NCBI GenBank assembly: GCA_964616985.1
Contig: CAZTVF010000023.1
Location: forward strand, 1 to 53,964
DNA: 53,964 nucleotides
Direction: 5' to 3'
Source: CAZTVF01 sp964616985
Lineage (GTDB): Bacteria; Planctomycetota; Phycisphaerae; SM23-33
How positions within the stretch are numbered: position 1 is the first letter of the stretch; each line of letters begins with the position of its first letter. Both the position numbers and the translations under genes were made by a program. Below, one piece after another: positions 19,601 through 34,600 of the stretch. The notes beneath the pieces were generated by a model. It searched no databases, was not told the origin of the DNA, and was given only the letters and a program-made list of their open reading frames with translations.

Positions 19601-22600
19601 CCGTGACCAGGGTGCCCTGGCCGATCAGGTTGCCCGCACCGCCGAAGCTGCTGACGATGTCGGTGATGGCCGTCACCATGTTCAGGCTTGCACCTGCACT
19701 GACGGTCACTGCGCCGACGCCCAGGCTCCACTGGGCCGCGTCATTCACAGTGCCCTTGCTGATGGTCAGGCCGTTGAACAGGTTGATCCCGCTAAACGCC
19801 ATGGCGCCGTTGCCGTCCTTGACGATGCTGCCGTTGCGGATGTTGGACGTGATGTTCAAGGCCGTCGGGATGAAGGCGCTCATCGGGGCAACGCCTTCGT
19901 TGACGGTGATCGTGCGGCTCACGCCGCCCAGATCGATCAGGCCTCTCATCGTGGTCACGCTGCCGGCGTTCGACGAGTCGACCGTCAGGCTGCTGAAGGT
20001 CAGGCCGCCCGTGTTGCCGTCGATGATCGGACCCGTCGTGCCGCCGAAGTTGTTGACAGCGATGTTGCGGATAGTCCCGGCGAAGCCGTTCAGGTTGAAC
20101 GCACCGCCGTTGAGGGTCACGTCAGCCGACGCGTTCATCTGGCCGGCAGCGTAGTAGGCCAAGGCGCCGCCGTTGATGACCGCGTTGCCCGCCAGAGCCG
20201 GCAGGCCACCGGCGCGGTTGAGGCTCAGCACACCGGCGTTGACGATGGTCAGGCCGCTGTAGCTGTTGGCGCCCGTGAGGGTCGTCGTGCCGACACCGCT
20301 CTTGACTAGGTTGACCGCGCCCGCCGCATTGTCCACGATCGCGGCGCCGATGGTCAGGTTGCTGTTATCCTGCACGAGCAGTTCGGCATCGATGGCCGTT
20401 CCGGCAGTCAGCGTGCCGCCCGTGCTCGTGAGCGCGGCACCAGCCAGCGAGTTGATCAAGCCGCCGGTGTCGAGGTTGAGGTTGAAGCCGCCCAGGGCCA
20501 GCGTCGTGGCACCGGTGGTGATATTCAACGAGTTGATCGTGCGGTTGGCCGTCAGCGTCTGCACCGCAGCGGTCTTGACGTTCGAGGCGGCAGCCCACGC
20601 GGTCTGTGCACCCGTGTCGTACGTCGGCAGAGCCCGGACGCCCAGGCTGGGGTCGTTGTAGGCGAACTCGGTGCCGCCCACCAGGGCCCAGCCGCCGATG
20701 ATGCCGTCGTTGTTCGGGGCCGTCGTCACCATGATGCGATCGAGGGCCGTGCCCGTGCCGGCCGCGGTGAAGGACACCACGCCGCCGATGCTGTGGGTCA
20801 GGCTGCCGATGGTCAGGATGCTGTTGCCGTAGCCAGCGGTGTTCGGCGTATTGGTGATGGTCGACGCACCGGACTGGATCGCCACCGTGCCCAGGGACTC
20901 CTGCGATGCGTTGCCCAGGGCGACCGTGCTGCCGTAGCGGCCCAGCATGGACAGCGAACCGCTGTACATGTTGATCGTCGCGGCGTCATTCACGCGGTCG
21001 GTGTTGTTGGCGTAGCCGGTGTTGTTGTCCAGAACCAGACCGCCGTAGTTCAGGTTGATCGTCGGGGTGGCCGCGAGGGCGCCCGAGTCCTTGAGGATGA
21101 TGGTGCTGCCATTGACGCTGACGGGACCCGTCAGGCCCTGGGTGTTGCTCAGGGTCAGCGAGCTGGCCCCCGCCTTGGTAAAGGCCACGTTGCCGTTGAT
21201 CGAACCGGCAAAGGTGCTGTTCGCGGTCTGCAGCACGTCGAACTTCGCCTGACCGGCGCCGTTGTTGACGACGTTGCCGGCCCCGCCAGCCACCGCGTTG
21301 GTGCTGCTGAAGTTGCCGACGTACTGGGAAGCGCCGTTCAGGTCAAGGCTGCCGCCGTTGAGGACCATGGCCTGACCCGCGAAGATCGAGTTGATGCTGC
21401 CCGACTTCAGGACCAGGTTGCCGTCATTGATCGTGGTCTGGCCCTGGTAGTAGTTGCTCGCCGACAGGTACAGGTTGCCGGCCATGTTCTTGGTCAGGCC
21501 GCCCGTGCTGCCCGCGGCGCCGGTGATCGACGAGTTGATGGTGAGGTTGCTGCGGGCGAAGATCTGCAGTTCCGCATTCGTCGTGCCCGTCGAGGTCGTC
21601 AGGTAAGTGGTGCTGATCGTGCTGGGGGCCGTGTAGTCCACCATCAACATACCGCTGCCGATGGCCAGCGTCTGCCCGGCGACGGACTCGCCCACGCTGC
21701 CGCCGCTGGTCAACTTCATCGAGTTGACGATCGTCGGGGCGTTGTTCGCGAACTGACCGATGGTCTGGCTGCTGCCGATCGCGACATTGGCCAAGCTGCC
21801 GGCCGCGACGTTCGGATCGTAGGAGGTCAGCAGCTTGACGCCACGAGCCACATCCCACGTCACGAAGCCCGTGCCGACGCCGGCGGCATTCGTGTCGCCG
21901 ATCGCGCCAACGATGATGCCGCCGGTCAAGGTCGGGCCAGCGCCCAGGAAGGTGACGTTGGAGGTGCCCGAACCCGGATCAGCCACGTTGTTCATACCGA
22001 GGTCGCGGCCGCGGAACAGGATCGAGCCGCCGACCGAACGCGCGAACGAAGACGCGGTCAGGATCGTGGTCATGTTCGCGTCCGCATCCAGCGTCAGAAT
22101 GCTCTGGCCGCTGCCGGCGGTGAGGGTGCCGATCGTCTCGAAGGAGTGGCCGGCCATGGTGCCGACGATCTTCAGTTCGCCGCCCTGCAGGACCACGCTC
22201 TTGCCACCGCCGAGGCGGTTGACCTCATTGACGTCGGTGTTGTCCAGAAGCAACTGGCCACCGGCATTGACCGTGTTGGTCGTGGCCACCGTGTGACCGC
22301 CGTCCTTGATGGCCAGGACGCCCTGGTTGACGATCAAGCCGGTCGTGCCGTAGGTGGACGCGCCCGTGATGTACTGCGTGCCGGTGCCCATCTTGACCAC
22401 CGTCAGCAGGTTGGGGCCGCTGATGCTGTTGCTGGTGCCGATCGGGCCGCCGAACGCGCCGGCGTACGTATTGTCGCCGGTGTTGACGATCGTGACCGTG
22501 GCAGCCTGGCCGTTGGTGTTCACGACGGCGTTGTCGGTGCCCGAACCGCTTGAGGTCAAGCCGCCGATGGTGACCGCGAAGCCGTTGGCGTCGAGGATGC

Positions 22601-25600
22601 CGCTGGTCGTGCCGTTGCCCAGGTTGACCACGCTGTTCATCGAGAAGCCCGTGGCGCTGCCCGCAACCAGGCGGCCGTTCTGCACGTCCGTCACGCCGCT
22701 GTAGCTGTTGATGCCCGACAGCGTCATGCCGCCGACACCAACCTTGGTGACACCGCCGTTGAAGATGGCCGCCGTGATGTTCAGGCCCGAGGACACGTTG
22801 TAGGCCGAGTACGGGGCGAAGCCACCGTCCACGGAGAACGTGCGGGAAGCGTTACCCAGGTTCAGGAAGCCGCTCATGGTCGGCGTGGCTGCGACGTTAT
22901 TGGTCGCAACCGTGACGTCGCCGGCCAGGGTCAGTACGCCCGCGGCCGTGTTGGTCGCGTTCGTGCTGACCGTCGGATTCGTGCCGCCGATGTTGTTGAA
23001 CACCAGGCCGACCAGCGTCTGGTTGAAGGCGGCCAGATTCAGCACGCCGCCGCCGTTGATCGTCACGAGCTGGTCGTTGGCGATCTGGTCATTAGCGCCC
23101 AGGGTCACCGTGCCGCCGCCATTGATCGTCACCGCGCCCGTACCGAGGGCTCGGCCGGTGCCGCTGCTGAGGACCAGCGAGCCGCCGTTGACGAAGGTGC
23201 CGCCGCTGAAGGTGTTGTTGCCGGTCAGCGTCAGGGCGCTGGCACCGGACTTGACGAGGGTGACGGCACCGCCGCTGTTGTTGGCGATGGCCGACTCGAT
23301 CGACGAGGCCGCGTTGGAGTAGACGAACAGTTCCGCCGCCTGGTCGACACCGGCCGTGACCGTGCCGCCCGTGATCTTGCCGGCAGCGCCGGTGAACAGC
23401 AGGCCGCCCGTCCGGATGTTCAGGACATCGGCTGCGCCCTGCGTGAGGGTGAAGGCGCCGACGATCATGGAGTTGACGTTGCGGCTGCCGCCGGTGGAGG
23501 TATTCGCACCGACCTTGGCATTCGTCTCGACATCCCACGAGCTGGCGACGTTCGTCGCGTTGTACTGGGCCGCCGACAGCGGCGTCATGCCGTTGGCGTC
23601 GGTGTACGTCACGAAGTCGGTGCCGTTGAATGTAGCCCAGCCGCCCACGAGGTTGCCTCTGAGCGTCGGGGTGGTGCCCAGAACGATCTTGTTCGTGGCC
23701 GTGCCCATGGTGCCCGTCAGGTTCATCGTGGCGCCGGTGCTGCGGTCGAGGTTGTTGATCGTCATGACCGCGGTGCCATTGGCTGCGGTGAAGGGCACCA
23801 GGTTCAGGGTCGTCATGCCCTGGGCCATATTGACGGTCCCGAAGGTTTCCGCCGTCTGCGTCAGGTGACGGCCGATCAGGTTGATCGTGCCGCCGCGAGA
23901 GGTGACGACCGCGTTGTCGTTGATGCGATCGGTCGAGTTGAACATGCCCACCGTGGCATTGCTGTCCAGGGTCAACGTGCCGTAGTTGATGTCCACGGTG
24001 CCGGTGCCGCTCAGCCGGCCGCTATCCTTCAACATCAGCGTGCCGCCGTTGATCAGGGTGCTGCCCACGTAGCTGCTCTCGGCGGTCAGGGCCCACTGTG
24101 CGGCGCCCGACTTGGTCACGGCGACGTTGCCGGAGATGGAACCGGCGAACGCGCCGGCGCCGTTCTCGATCACCATGCCGGTGCCGACGCCGCTGTTGAT
24201 GATCGCGCCGCCGTGGCCCGGCAGCACGTTGGTGCTCGTGATGGCGCCGAAGTACTGCGTGCTGTCGTTGAGGTCCAAGGCGCCGTCATTGATCGTCAGG
24301 GTCTGGGCCATCAGCAGCGAGTTCACGCTGCCGGCCGCCAGCTTCAGCGTGCCTTCATTGATCGTGGTGGTGCCCGAGTACAGGTTCATCGCACCCAGGG
24401 TCAGCGTGCCGGCCGCATTCTTGCTCAGGCCGCCGCTGCCGGTGATGATGCTGCCGATGGCCAGGTCGCCCTCGGTCCACATGATCATTTCGGCCGCCGC
24501 CGAGGTCAGGAAGGTGGTGTTGATGCCGACGTTGCCGCTCTTGGCATAGATGCCGCCGCTGCTGATGGTCAACGTCGTCGCCGAGGTCTGGGCGATGCCG
24601 CCGTCAGCCTGCAGGGTCAGCGAGTTGATCGTCGCGCTGCTGCCAATGGTCTGCAGATCACTCTTGAGGATGTTGCGGGGGCCGGAAAGGACGTTGGAGT
24701 CATATTCCGCTGCCGTCAGCCGGCGGAGGCCCGTCGTGGCGTTGTAGGTGGCGAAGCCAACGTTCTCGCCGTCCGAGTTGGTGTCGATGACCGCCCACGG
24801 CAGGATCGCGATCAGAGAGTTGCCATCGTTGGTGATCGTCGGGGCGCCCAGGCTATTGGCCTTAACCATGGACGAGGAGTAGTTCGGATCGATCGGCATG
24901 CCCAGGTTGATGCCGCGGAAGACGGCCACGCCGCCGCCCGTGCGAGTGAAGTTGGCGTCCAGGCGGGCAACGTGGTTGGTGCCCGGGACGAGGTTCACGG
25001 TCGAGGAACCCGAGGCGAAGGTCAGCGTGCCGATCATTTCATTCGAGTCAGCCAGTTCGCTGCCGATCAGGCTGAACGTGGACGAACCGCTGAGGATCAC
25101 GGGCTTGGCCGCGCCGCCCAGACGGTTGGCTATGTTCTGAACCGAGTTATCCAGGATCAGCGAGGCGTTCTCGTTGATCGTGTAGCTGGAAGCATTCATC
25201 GCACCGGAGAGGCGGAGCTTCATGCTGCCTTCGTTGATGATCACGGCGCCCGTTGCGGTGCTCGCGCCGGTGATGTCCAGAAGGTTGTTGCCGATCTTCG
25301 TGACGCTGATGTTGCCGACGATGCTGCCGCCGAACGCGTCCACGTTGTAGAGGGTCATCATCGCGGCCGCACCGCTGTTCATGACGATGTTGTTGGCGCC
25401 AGCGCTGCCGGCCGTGGACAAGGACTCGAACGTGACGCTGAAGCCGGCCAGATCCAGCGTGCCAGCCGTCGCGCCGTAGCCCAAGGTGACCGAGGCAATG
25501 ATCGGCATCGCAGAACTGCTGCCCAGGATGACCTTGCCTTCACGGATCTCCATCGCGCTGTACATGTTCGAGCCGCTCAGCGTCAGGTTGCCCACGCCGC

Positions 25601-28600
25601 TCTTGATGATCGAACCGTTGGTGATGGCCGAGGAAATCGTGAAGCCCGCATTCAGTGCGGTCGCGCCGTCGACGCTCATCTCAACGGCTTGGTTGCCCAG
25701 ATTCAGCGAGCCACCCGTGATGCTGCCCGTGTAAGGCATGTTCCCGTTGGTGACCGTCAGGCTGTTGATGGTCAACTGGCCGCCGGCCAACATGGTCAGC
25801 GTGGGGGCGGAGTTGCCGCCGTTGTTGTTCATGACCAGGGCGTCAATGACCTGCGAATTCCCGCCCAGGTTCACCGTACTGCCGCCGTTGGCGGTCAGGT
25901 CGGCGGTCGCCGAAACCTGGTTGCCGCGGCTGAAGGCCAGGATCGAGTTGTTCACGGTCACGTTGCCCGTGCCCAGGGCCAGGCCGACGGCGCTGTTCAG
26001 CGTAACCGTACCGCTGTTGATGATCGTGCCGCCCGTATAGGTGTTGTTGCCGGTCAGGGTCAGGCCGTTGGTGCCGGTGCCCGACTTGACCAGGGTCACG
26101 CTGGCCCCACTGGCGTTGTTGGCGATGACCGAGTTGATCACGCCCGTCTGGGCGTTGGTGAAGACGAACAGTTCGGCCGGGTCGGACGATGTGCCGCCCG
26201 CCGTGATGGTGCCGCCGGTGATCGTGCCGGCGCCGCCGGTGATCAGCAGGCCGCCCGTCCGGATGTTCAGCACGTCGCTGGCGCCCTGCGTCAGGGTGAA
26301 TGCGCCGGTCATATTCAGCGAATTCACGTTGCGGCTGGCGACGGTGCTCATGTTCGCGCCGACCTTGGCGTTGACATTCGCGTCCCAGTGGAAGTCCGCG
26401 TTCGTCGCGTTATAGCCCGCGGCGGGCAGCGGCATGAAGCCGTTGCCGTCGTAGGTCGCGAAGTCGGCGCTGTTGTAGATTGCCCAGCCGCCGACGATGC
26501 CGCCAGTCAGTGCCGGGGCAGCGCCGAACAGGACCTTGTTCACGGCCGAGCCCATGGTGCCCGTCAGGTTCAGAGTGGCACCCGTGTTACGGGTCACGCC
26601 GTTGAGGGTCAGAATGGCCGAGCTGCCCACATTGGTCAGCGTGGCCGGAATCTGCGTCGCGGGCGTCAGGGTGATCGTCGTCTGGCCCTGGTCAAACGTC
26701 ACGTTGTTCAGGGTCTCATTGCTCGCCGTCTGGTAGCGGCCGTTCAGGGTCACCGTCGCGCCGCGGAGAGTAACGTCGGCGGCGTCATTGATCCTGTTGC
26801 TGGAGGCATACAGGCCGGTGTTGTCCAACGTCAGAGCGCCATAGTTGATGTCCAACGCGCTGGTGCTCGACAGGGCACCGAGGTCCTTGAGGGTGACCGT
26901 GCCGCCGTTGATCATCGTTGCGCCGGTGTAGTCGTTGCCGTTGGTCAGAACCCATGCGGTGTTGCCCGACTTCGTGACGGCGACATTGTCCGTGATCGTT
27001 CCGGCGAAGGTGCCGGCGCCATTCTCGATGATCCTTGCGGCGCTGGTGCTGCGGATCGTGCCGCCGCCGTTGGGATACACGTTGGTGCTCTGGATGGCGC
27101 CGAAGTACTGCGTGCCGCCGTTGAGGTCCAACGTGCCGGCGTTCACAGTCAGGGTCTGGGCCATTGCGAGCGTATTGACGCCGTTGGCCAGCTTCAGGGT
27201 GCCCGCGTTGATCGTCGTCGCACCGGTGTAGTTGCTGATCGCGCTGAGGGCCAGCGTGCCGGCGCCGTTCTTCGTCAGGCCGCCGCTGCCAGTAATATTG
27301 CTGTCGATGTTCAGGTTGCCCTGGGCCCAGACGATGAGCTCAGCCGTACCCGCCGTCAGGTTGGTCGTGCTGATGCCCGCATTGCCGGCCTCGGCGTAGA
27401 TGCCGCCGCTGGTGACCGTCAAGCTCGTGGGGCTCACGCTCTGGCCGATGCCGCCACCCGACTTCAACGTCAACGAATAGATGGAGGTGTTGGAGGTGAT
27501 GTTCTGCAGATCGGTCTTCAGAATGTTGCGAGCGCCGGACAGGACGTGGCCATCATACTCCGACGCGGTCAGCAGGCGGAAGCCCGTGCCCGAGTTGGCA
27601 TCATAGGTAACGAAGCCCATGCCCGCGCCGGTGGCGGCGGTATCGCCGATCGCCCACGGCAGGATGGTCACCATGGTGCCGCCCAAGCCGGTCACAGCCG
27701 GGGCCGTGCCCGTGATCCTCGTCTGCGCCGTCGAACTCAGGCCCAGGAAGCGGGCTGCGCCGCCGGTTGCGCGAGTGCCAAGCCCGGAGATGAAGAGGTT
27801 CGCGTTATGCGAGCTGCCGGGGGTCAGCGCGATCGTCGAGACGCCCGAACCGAACGTCACCGTGCCGATCCATTCGTTGCTGTCGGCCAAAGCGTTGCCC
27901 CGGATGTCCAAGGTGCCGCCGGCGATCGTCATTGCCTTGGCCGAGCCGCCGAGCCGGTTCACCACATTGTTCGTGGTGTTGTTCAAGGTCAGCGTGCCGC
28001 CTTGGTTGATCGTGTAGCCCGAGGCGATCAACGGGGCGTTGCCGGTCAGTGCCATCTCGCCCTGCTGGACGGCAACGGCGCCGGTGGCGTAGGAGTTGCC
28101 GTTCATGGTGAACGTGCCGGCCCCGAACTTGGTCAAGCCCAAGGCGCCCGACATGTTGCCGCCGAAGGTGCCGCTCTGGAAGGTCAGCGTGGCCGCGGCG
28201 CCGCTGTTGGTCAGCAGGTTGGCCGTGCCGGTGCCAGTCGTATTGAGCGTGTTGATCGTCACGTTGTTGCCGTTGATGTCAAACACGCCGCTGGTCGAGC
28301 CGTTGCCGAGGTTCATCGCGGCGCCGACCGGCAGGACCATCGTGGAAGCGGCGCCCAGGTTGACGCGGCCGTTGCGAACGTCGAGATCCACGCCGGCGTC
28401 GTTGATGCCGCTGAGGGTCATGACGCCCGTGCCGGTCTTGATGATGTCGCCGTTGACGATCGCGGAGGTGATCGTCAAGCCTTCATTGAACTTGGCCAGG
28501 CCGTTCACGTCGAACGTGGTGGCCTTGCCGCCCAGGTTCAGGATGCCGCCGGAGATGGTCGGCGTGAAGGCCGGGTTGTTGTTGGTCACCGAGACGTCGC

Positions 28601-31600
28601 CGGCGAGGGTCAACGTACCCAGCAGCGTGCCAGCCATCGACACGGTCGGCGCCGCATTGCCGCCGTTATTGTCGAAGGTCAGATCGTTGATCGTCTGCGT
28701 AATGGCCGTCGCGTTGTTGCCGACCGTAACTATCGCGTTGCCACGCAGCGTGACATTGGCGGTGCTGGCCAACTGGTTGGCACGCAGGAACGTCAGGTTG
28801 CCCGCGGTGGCGCCCGAGGAGGTGACCATCACGTCGCCGGTGCCCAGGGCCTTGCCGACCGGCGAGTTCAGGTTCACGACGCCGCCCATGATGCTCGTGC
28901 CGCCGGTGTAGGTGTTGTTGCCCGTCAGCGTCAGGGCGCCGCCACCCCACTTGGTGAAGGTCAGCGGGTTGCCTTCGGCCTTGTCCACGATGTTGACGTT
29001 GATGGCGGTGGCGTTGTCATTGCGGAAGAGCAGTTCGCCACTGCTCGACGTGATGCTCGCGACGGTCGTGGTGGCCGTGCCGTTGCCGCTGTTGATGTTC
29101 GTGTTGGCGGTCGGGGCATAGAAGCCGCCGCTGGCCACGTCCAGCTGGTAGCCGTTGATATTCAGGGCTGTGCCCGCGCCCAGGTTCATCGTGTTGACGA
29201 CGCGGTTGCCCATCAGGGTGACGGCGCCGGTCGCCTTCACATTGAAGTTCGCATCCCAGTAGGCCTCGCCGACGGCGGTCGAGCCGTACAGCGTGCCGCC
29301 GAACGCGGCGTTGCCAGCAGGCAGAGCGATGAAGCCGACGTTGGCGTCATAGGTCGCGAAGTCGCCAGCCACCATCGCCCACGGCAGGATGCCCTTGGTC
29401 AGCGTCAGGGCCGAACCCGTGGTGATCTTGCTCATCGGGTAGGTGGCGTTGGCCGTGCCGGCGGCGGTGATGAACAGGACGCCCTCGCCCTTCTGGCGAG
29501 CGCCAAGGGTCGTGATGTTCAGCTGGCTGGTGCCCGCGTTGCCCGCAGCGGCGCTGGGCGTGTTGGTCAGGGTGGTCCAGCCGCCCTTGAGGTTCAGGGT
29601 GCCGATCGTCTCGCTCGTGTTGTAGCCCGGCCGGCCCAGCAGCGTGATGCTGCCGCCGTAGGAATTCACGGTGGCCGAATCGCCGACGCGGTTGGCCTGG
29701 GCGATGCCGCCGTTGTCCAAGGTCAGCGTCGCGTAGTTCACATTGATCTCGGAAGACGCCAGGACCGCGTTGTCCCTCAGCGTAAGGCCCGTGGCGCCGC
29801 CGCCGATGATGGACGTCGAGCCCGTGTAAGTCTGGGCCTTGGTCAGCGTGAGGTTGAATGTGCTGCCGCCGGCCTTGATGAAGTTCGTGTTGCCGCTGAT
29901 CTCGCCGGCGTAGGTCTGGCTAGCGCCGATGACCGTGGCGAACGTGGCCTGCTGTGAACCGGTGTTCGTGATGTTGCCAGCCTGGCCCGGGATCGGGTTG
30001 ACGCTGGACAGGTTACCGACGTACTGCGTGCTGCCATTCAGTTCAAGGTTGCCGCCGTTGAGGACCATGGCCTGGCCCGGATACAGCGAGTTGACCGAGT
30101 TGGCCGCCAGCTTCAGCGTGCCATTGTTCACCGTGGTGGTGCCGGTCAGGGCGTACAGCTGGCCCAGCATCGCGCCCGTCTGGGTCGGGTTCAGGGCCAG
30201 CGTGCCGTTGCCGTTCTTGCTCAGGCCGGCCGTGCCAGTCAGCACGGAGTTCACGGTCGTGGTCGAGGAGTCCTGCGTCCAGAAGATGGCCTCGACACCG
30301 CCAACGGCCAGGATGTTCGTGTTGATGCTCGCGGCGCCGTCAGCGTAGATGCCGCCGCTGGCAACCGTCAGGGTCTGGATCGCCGTCGTCGCCGGGATCG
30401 CCTGGTTGATCGCCGCACCGGCGTTCAAGGTCAGCGAGTTCTGGCTGATGCTGGCGACCATGTTCGCCGCAGTACCGAGCTCCACGTTGCGGCCGGCCGT
30501 ATTGATGGCCGTCGCGGACGAATCATACTCGCCTGCCGTCAGCGGCCGGATACCGTTGGCCGCCTCGTAGATGGCGAAGCCGGCGCCCAGGCCGTCGAAC
30601 GTGGTGTCGGCGATCGCCCAAGGCAGCAGCGTCGCATTCGTCGCGCCGTAGTTGCCGCCGGTCACGCCGGCAGTGAACTTGACGTTGGAGACGCCGCCCA
30701 GAGCCGCCTGGCCAAGGTTAGCGCCGCGGAACAGGACCGTGCCTCCGGCCGCAGGGGTGCGGTTGGCGAAGGTGGCCGTCGTGGCGCCGGAGGCGCCCGG
30801 AATGATCGTGATCGTCGACTGGCCCGAACCGGTGGTCAGGGCGCCGATGCCTTCGGCCGTCGTGGCGCTGTTGCCCTTGAGGGCGAACTCGCCGCCATAG
30901 AGTCCCAGCGTTGTGAGGCGGCTGGTCACGAGGTTGGTGCTGTTGTCCAGCGTCAGCTTGCCGCCAGCGTACACGTTGCTGGCCAGAACCTTGCCGGTTG
31001 CGCCATTGACCACGATGCCGCCCTGCAGCACGTTCGTCGTGGTATTGGTGTTGGTCGCGGTCAGGGTCAAATCGCCCGCGCCGACCTTGCTCAGAGTGAA
31101 GGCGCCGCTGACGGCGCCGTTGAGGGTGATGTTGCCGCCGACGTACGCGCCCGGAGTGGCCAGGGCGACCGTGCCGCCCCAGCTGGCGGCTGCGCCGGTG
31201 TTGATCAACGCACCGAGGCCGTAGCCGTTGCCGGCCAGGCTCGTGAGGTTCTCGCCCGTGACCGACGTGCCGTTGAGGTCCAGCGTGCCGCCGGCAGAAA
31301 CGGTGGTGTGGGCGGCGGTGCTGCCCAGGGCATTGGCGTGGCCCAGCTTCAAGGTGCCGCCGGCAACCGCGACCGTGCTGGTGAAGGTGGCGAGGTTATT
31401 GCCACTGAGGGTCACCGTGCCCGAGCCAGTCTTGGTCAGGGCCGTGGCGCCGGTGACCGTGCCGCTGTGGGTCCAGTCACCGAAGCCGCCGATGCTGCTG
31501 GCCGTTGCCAGCACGATCGGGCCGCTGAGGCTCGCGGCCGCGCCGGTGTTGTTGTTGACCAGGGCGCCGCTGGCCAGGGCGGTCAGGCCGGCGCCGTTGA

Positions 31601-34600
31601 TGTTGATCTTCTCATTGCCGATCGTCTGGCCGTTGAGGTCCAGAACCGCGCCGGCGGTGACGAATGTGTTGCCGTCGGCCGTGCCGAGAGCGCTTGCGTT
31701 GCCCAGCTTCAAGGTGCCGGCCGCAACCGTGGCCACGCCGCGGAAGGCCGTGTTGGCGCCTTCCAGCGACAGGATGCCAGTACCGTTCTTGGTCATGTGG
31801 CCGAGGACCGCACCGCTGTCACGAATGACACCGGTCAGACGGGCGTAGTCGCCGTTGCTGAACACGTTGTCGTTGACGGTGATCGTGCGATCCACGGCGA
31901 TGCCGTTGGTCAGCAGGATGTTGTTGGAAACGCTGACAACCTTGTTCGCATACGCCGAGTTCAGCAGCATCGCGCCCGAGGCACCGAAGTAGTTCGCCGT
32001 GCCCCAGAGGATTTCGCCGCCGCCGAGGGTGACGTTCAGGTCGTTACCGAAGGCCGAGAAGCCGCCCGTGCCGGCCAGCTGCACGTTGCCGGCAGCAGTG
32101 CCGACCGTGCGGGTGAAGTCGCCGCTGCCTTCATAGATGGCGTCTGCGCCATTGATGACCAGCAGCGAGTTTGTGTGCAGGCCCACGCCGTTAACGGCGC
32201 GCAGGATGCCCGCGTTGATCGTCGTGTTGCCGGTGTAGGTGTTGATGCCGGTGAGGGCCAGCACGCCGGTGCCAGCCTTGATGAGGCCCTGAGCGGCCTG
32301 GCCGCCGCCGTCAATGATGCCGCTGATTTCGAGGTCGATCGGTGCGGCCGCGCTGTCGGCCACGGTGACGGTAAAGTTGCGGGCGGCAGCACCATTGGTC
32401 AGCTGCACAGGGGCGCTGATCACGGCGCCCAACGGCGCATTCGTGCTGCCGTAGGTGAGGCTTGTTGCCGCCGCATCGAAGATGAGTTTGCCGCCATTGG
32501 CCTTGATGAGGGAGCCAGTCAGCGCGGGACCATTGCCCATGGTCAGGGCGAGGATCGTGGCGTTGTAGGCGTCCAGGTCCAGCGTGCCCGCGTTGACCGT
32601 GACGATCTGCTTGGGAATCGCATTGGCGATGCCCTGCTTCAGGGTGCCGGCCGCAACGACCGTGCCGCCGGTGGTGTAGGTGTTTGCCGCGCCCAGGGTG
32701 ACGGTGCCGGTGCCAGTCTTGGTCAGGCTGAAGGCGCCGCTGATGATGCCGCCGAGGGTCACGTCGCCGGGGCCGCCGACCGAGGCGTTGGCCGTCAGCG
32801 TGATCGCGCCGTCCCAACGGGCGGCGGTGCTGGTGTTGCTGTTGGCCAGGGCGCCTTCGACCAGCGGGGTGGCAGCGATCGCCGCCGCACCCGTGCCGGC
32901 CAGACTCAACGTCTCGATGTTGCCGTTGGCGACCGTGAAGGCATTGCCGTTAAGGTCGAGGGTGCCGCCCGCGGAAACCACCGTGCCGCCGGTCGTGTTG
33001 CCCAGGGCCGTCAGGCTGCCGACCTGCAGGATGCCGGCGCTGACCGTCGTGACGCCGTTGTACGTGTTGTTGCCGCTGAGGACCAGCAGGCCGGTTCCGG
33101 CCTTCGTCAGCGCGCTGGCGCCGGTGCCGGAGATGTTGCCGCTCATGACGGCCTTGTCGTTCTGCCACACCGCGTTGACGTTGTCCGTCACGTTGATCGT
33201 GCGGGTGGCGGCGGCCAGATCGATGTTGTTCTGGAACAGGACGGCCGCGTTGGAGTCAGCCGCGTTGAAGGTCAACTGGCCGGCGCCGAGGAAGTTCGCG
33301 CCGCCCCACGTCAGGGACGCGCCCGAGCCGATGTTCACCGTGTAATCCGAGCCGTAGGCGGCGAAACCGCTGTTGCCTGCGGCGGCGAACTGCACCGTGC
33401 CGGCCGTGCTGCCCAGGTCGCGAGTAAAGGACTCGCTGCCGGCGTTGGCAATCATGCCGCCGTTGAGGACCAGCAGACTGCCCGCCGACAGGCCGGCGCC
33501 GCTGGCCGCGCGCAGCACGCCACCGGCGACGGTGGTGGCCCCGGTGTAGTCACTGGTGCCGCTGAGCAGCCATGTGCCCGTGCCGGTCTTGGTGATGCCC
33601 AGGTTCCCGGCGCCTACGCCGTTGGTGATGTTGCCGGCGATGGTGGCGGGGGTCACGAGGTAGGTCACATTGTTGTTGTACGCGGTGCCGATGTTCGTGC
33701 CCGCGAGGGTCAGAACCTTGTTGCCAGCGCCCGAGCCGGTAACATTGGCATTCAACAGCATCGCGCCGGTGATGGTGCTATCGCCCCCGACGGTGATGGG
33801 GCTGGTCAGGTTGACGAACGTCGCCGAGGAGTTGGTCAGCGTGCCGCCCGTGTTCAGCGTCATGGGCTCGGCGGACAGCGAGAAGCCGTTCACGTCCAGC
33901 GTGCCGGTGTTGATGATGGTGCCCGAGCCGAGGGCGCCCAGGGCGTTGACGTTGCCCACATACACCGTGCCACCGTTGATCGTGAAATCGCCGGTGAAGG
34001 TGTTGGCCGCGGTCAACTGCAGGCCGCCCAGCCCGCTCTTGGTCAGCCCGCCGGCGCCGGAGAGGACGGCGGTGATGTTCATGTCCTGCGCCGAGGCGGT
34101 GCTGTCATTGATAATGAAGTTCCGGGTGGCGCCGTTGAGATCCATTCTGCCGGCGATCGTCGCCTGGCCGGTGTTGTTGGTGGCCAGATAGGTCACGTCG
34201 CCCGCGAGGGACACGATGCCCACGCCGCTGGTGACCATGGAAGTCTGCGCCGCAACGCCGCCGCCCATCGTCAAGGACTTGACGGTTGCGAGCAGGCCGT
34301 TGGCGTCGAACGCGCCATTCATGACATACAGGTCGGAATTCGCCGACAGACCCTGGTGGACGGTCTGTGCCAGCGTGCCGCCGTTGACGTAGGTCGGACC
34401 GGTGTAGGTGTTGGCCGCGCCAAGGATGAGCCGGCCGGCGCCCAGCTTCAGGATGCCGCCGTTGGTGCTCGTGCTGTCGCTGATCACGCCGCTGATCTTG
34501 CCGCCGGTCGTGTTGGCGAGGCCGTTGACGTAGATCGTGCGAACTGAGCCGTTGAGGTCGACCGCATTGCGAATGTCAACCACGTTGTCCGTATAGGCCG